From contig CM043704.1 in assembly GCA_023935145.1 (NCBI GenBank), forward strand, positions 92,708,373 through 92,772,372: 64,000 nucleotides of DNA, read 5' to 3'. The DNA comes from Bretschneidera sinensis (taxonomy: Eukaryota; Streptophyta; Magnoliopsida; Brassicales; Akaniaceae). Within the stretch, counting starts at the first letter, position 1. The number at the start of each line of letters is the position of its first letter. Shown here piece by piece: positions 61,297 through 64,000 of this stretch. Below the pieces are notes generated by a model, which was not told the origin of the DNA, searched no databases, and worked only from the letters and a program-made list of their open reading frames with translations. Made by a program: the position numbers and the translations under genes.

Positions 61297-61874
61297 TAAT
61301 TGCTTTATTCAAATTGGACCTTTTACATTTAAATATATATATTATTTTAACTCTATGTCATATTTATTAAAGTACTTCTTTGCCCTTACTTTACGATTAC
61401 GAGTATTACAGTTTTAGACCTAAATGTTCCTTCTGTACCAGATGATCTGAAACCAAGTGAAGATGGAACACAGCCTACTATAAAGGCTATTGAAAAGATT
61501 TGTTTGGAGAGAAAGAAAAGCGAGGATGATGAGTTGTTGTGCCGATGACACATCCAGAAACACTCTCTTTGATCGTCTCTACGACTTGTTCACTAAAGTC
61601 AAGTTTGTAAGGGACATTCAAAACTAATTGAAATTCAAATACAAGGTTGCAAAAGAAGGTACCAATAAGTTTTTAATTTGTTAGTATTTTGAATTCTATT
61701 TGGTTGATAATGAACCGGTACTTGAGCAAGTCAATGAATTGCAAGTGCTAGTTAACAAGATTCATTCTTATAATATAGTTCTTTCATATACTTTTCAAGT
61801 GGGTACAATTATTGTCAAATTACCTCTCTCTTGAAAAGGTTATGGTAAGAAACTATTACATAAGACTGATGACT

Positions 61875-64000
61875 TGTAACGACCCATCCCGGGTTGGCCA
61901 CCCCCCGAGACGGTATCATCACATTTTGAAAATCTCAACATGACACATATATGCAACAATAAAATAAATAAATAACACCTATAGAAAATTTTTACATCAG
62001 TCCTCAAGCCTTAATAGGGGAGTTACATCAATATGATATTTAAACATTCTATACAACTTAAAATGCATAAATATTTACAAATAAATTTTTACATTATATT
62101 TTCTCACTAGTCTGAGGATGTCGACATGTATGTGACTTACAGAAAATGATTTCGTTTGAACCTCAACTCACCAAACTATTGTCATGCCTGCTACCTAAAA
62201 ATCATTGTACAATGAGAGGTGAGCTTCACAAGCTCAATGAATTAAATTTACTAAAAGTATTCAGTTTGCATAATAGCCCTTTTTATATTTCACATAACTT
62301 GATGATAACTTTCAATTATCACTACAAATGTTATAAGATTCATTCTCTATCAATCTTTTATTCTCATTCACTGGTTCACCTTAAGATCATCAATTATCTC
62401 ATAATTATCTCGTAATGAGGTTCACATCATAAGGTCTACCATTTAGATGGTTCTTATCACCATAACTGTCTCTCTGTGAAACTTATCCATCTATAAATAA
62501 ATTCACAATCACACACCACACATTAGCATTTCAATAATGCAAGCAATAACTAAATCAGATACCATACATGAATGATTATGATGGGAACGTCTTCCCACCT
62601 GTCGACAGGTTATTATTATCTTAGACCGACCCCTTCCCAGTTCTTTACAGCTTATCCCAACTGTCACAGAATTTATTTCCAGCATATACCGGCTGTCACG
62701 GTTGTTCCATTAGACCAGCCCCTTCCTGGTTCTTTCGGTTATATTATTAAATGCATATGCATATGAACAATAATATGAAGTATGCATATTAACAGTAATA
62801 TAAAAACAACATAAATTCAAAACACTTAAATTGACTATCTTGATTATTCTCAAGTTTATATAACAAAAATTCCACTAAATTCCTCTCATCCCAAATCACA
62901 TCAAATCATACACTAAAACTTGCCAAGAGCCACTAAATTTCATGCCAAGTCACATCAAATTATTCATCAAAATTGGCCAAGATCCACTAAAATTCATCTC
63001 CTCAAAATTCTTATCAAAATATCAACCATAGCTCATCAAGAATTTCACTTATTGCTTTTATTATTAAATCAACTTATTATTCCAAAAATATCTCTTTTCA
63101 CATCATTCTATTCTACATGTCTAATATTCATATCATATCTATCAACCAAATCTTTATCTATCACCAAAACATAAGCTAATAATTTATTTTAATATTATCT
63201 CTAGATTTTTTATTTTTATTTAGATTACTTAAAGTAAATCCAACTCACCGCATAGCTCTTAAAGCTAACCGTAGATCACCTCCTTGCATTTCCTGTTTCT
63301 CTCAGAAATTTCCCTCGATTGTAGATCGTCAACACCTGACATCGTATTTATATTAATTTATAATTTATTCTTCAATTCGTTATAAACCACACACTTTGAA
63401 ATTTCTCACTTTGAATTCAAGAAAACTTCATAAATATCAGAAATTCAAAAATAAAAATTATTTTATTACCTTCTATTTTTTTGATAGCTTCTCATGACTT
63501 CCTATGAAATTCCGCAATAAATTCCTTCAAAAAATTTTTATTTCAATATTTTTTTTGAGCCCCAAATGTTTAAAGAAATAAAGTATTCGAAAGAAAATTT
63601 AAACGAATACAGTACATGTAATCATAAATTTACGATTACAAATAGTATATATATATATAAACCACAACTTGCTTTTAAAAATATCTACAGCCCTCCCCCC
63701 AAAGTCTTCCACTCAATTTCGGTGCTGTAAGGTTTGCATGTACAATTTTTACACTTGTAAGCCATGCATAAAAATGCTTTCATTGTGCCAGGTTTTCAGC
63801 CATTTTTTTTTCAACTTTACTTTACTTTTTTTATTACTTACTTTTTTTTTCTTACTTTTTCTTCCCCTGACGTTATTGGACGTCCTGGATTATTTTTTAT
63901 TTTTTTTCTTTTTCCGTCTGGGACGTCAACGTCATTTAATTAATTTATTTTTTTTCAAAAGAATTATTTTATTCAATACTAAATTATTCGCGTAAAAATA
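61875..64000. mobile_element. Third copy of the long LTR, running off the window
   Basis: Starts TGTAACGACCCATCCCGGG, directly joined to the copia gag at 61874, and is colinear with the copies at 57425 and 59199. Shared blocks include GAGACGGTATCATCA, CTCACTAGTCTGAGGATG, ATGGGAACGTCTTCCCA, the minisatellite unit and CCAAATGTTTAAAGAA. At 2126 bases it is close to full LTR length when the window ends, so whether an internal region follows is unknown. Confidence 0.8.

Larger units (their letters stand above)
57425..61410. mobile_element. Tandem long-LTR insertion in the copia gag
   Basis: Bounded by the target duplication GTTTT at 57420-57424 and 61411-61415, starting TGTAACTACCC and ending GTATTACA. 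It consists of two head-to-tail copies of one non-coding repeat: 57425-59198 (truncated after GTGCAAG) and 59199-61410 (complete, 2.2 kb). There is no internal domain, primer-binding site or gag-pol between them. Both copies carry TATATA motifs about 100-120 bases before the truncation point. Strand cannot be decided, because TG...CA termini fit both directions. Its origin as recombined LTRs of a large element is inferred. Confidence 0.8.
57318..61874 (+). pseudogene. Ty1/copia gag remnant, split by an LTR insertion
   Basis: Two pieces, 57318-57424 and 61411-61874, are parts of one copia-type (UBN2) gag. The first encodes KLDWFDGNNF and IALKIYYV. The second continues directly after the 5-bp duplication GTTTT and holds LYDLFTKVKFVRDI, KFKYKVAKEGTNKFL and VNELQVLVNKI. 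Stops and at least one frameshift lie in the second piece, one of them where the family has a conserved Trp. It ends at 61874, where another LTR copy begins. It is a dead fossil used as an insertion target. Confidence 0.82.

Noticed and set aside
63669..63995. 108-residue frame at the right edge
   Set aside because: It lies in the T-rich end of the third LTR copy and is low-complexity (Phe/Leu runs).

Overview
The window is nuclear DNA from a dicot, probably woody. The evidence is GT-AG introns of kilobase length, AT-rich intergenic DNA, and plant-specific families (GH3, GASA/snakin, a plant LRR-WD40 protein and a plant Pumilio protein). Plant L1-type LINEs, a chromovirus, copia remnants, hAT-like, Stowaway-like and Tourist-like elements are also present. 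Nothing in it looks bacterial, viral or organellar. The species cannot be named from the sequence alone.

Five protein-coding genes can be reconstructed exon by exon. (1) Positions 1-21613, minus: a DHU1-like LRR/WD40 protein with a DDB1-binding (DWD) WDLR box, in nine exons, whose 3' end runs off the left edge. (2) 25862-26330, plus: a snakin-1/GASA secreted peptide in two exons. (3) 27903-32180, plus: a homolog of thioredoxin-domain protein 9 in four exons. (4) 34548-38707, minus: a Pumilio RNA-binding protein in five exons. (5) 45528-47529, minus: a GH3 group II (GH3.1-like) auxin-amido synthetase in three exons. A broken PPR fragment lies at 40721-41160.

The left third is one gene whose introns carry transposons. 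Its 4.4 kb intron holds an L1-type LINE interrupted by an internally deleted Ty3/gypsy chromovirus. Other introns hold at least four more LINE pieces in both orientations. The middle (22-47 kb) has the compact genes, small DNA transposons and AT-rich spacers. The right part (47.5-64 kb) has no intact gene. It holds a foldback MITE, a 1.05 kb hAT-like element with an 8-bp target duplication, a 0.98 kb Tourist-like element, and a decayed copia gag hit twice by the same long-LTR family.

The genes are functionally unrelated (UV-B/ubiquitin ligase adaptor, defence/growth peptide, phosducin-like cofactor, RNA-binding repressor, auxin conjugation), so no operon-like or clustered pathway is implied. 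The most unusual points are an in-frame duplication that triplicates the GxHV motif in Pumilio repeat 4, a near-perfect 27-bp hairpin in a Pumilio intron, a conserved stem-loop at the 3' ends of the LINE copies, tRNA-like A/B boxes in a hAT-like family, and a tandem LTR arrangement bracketed by one 5-bp target duplication.
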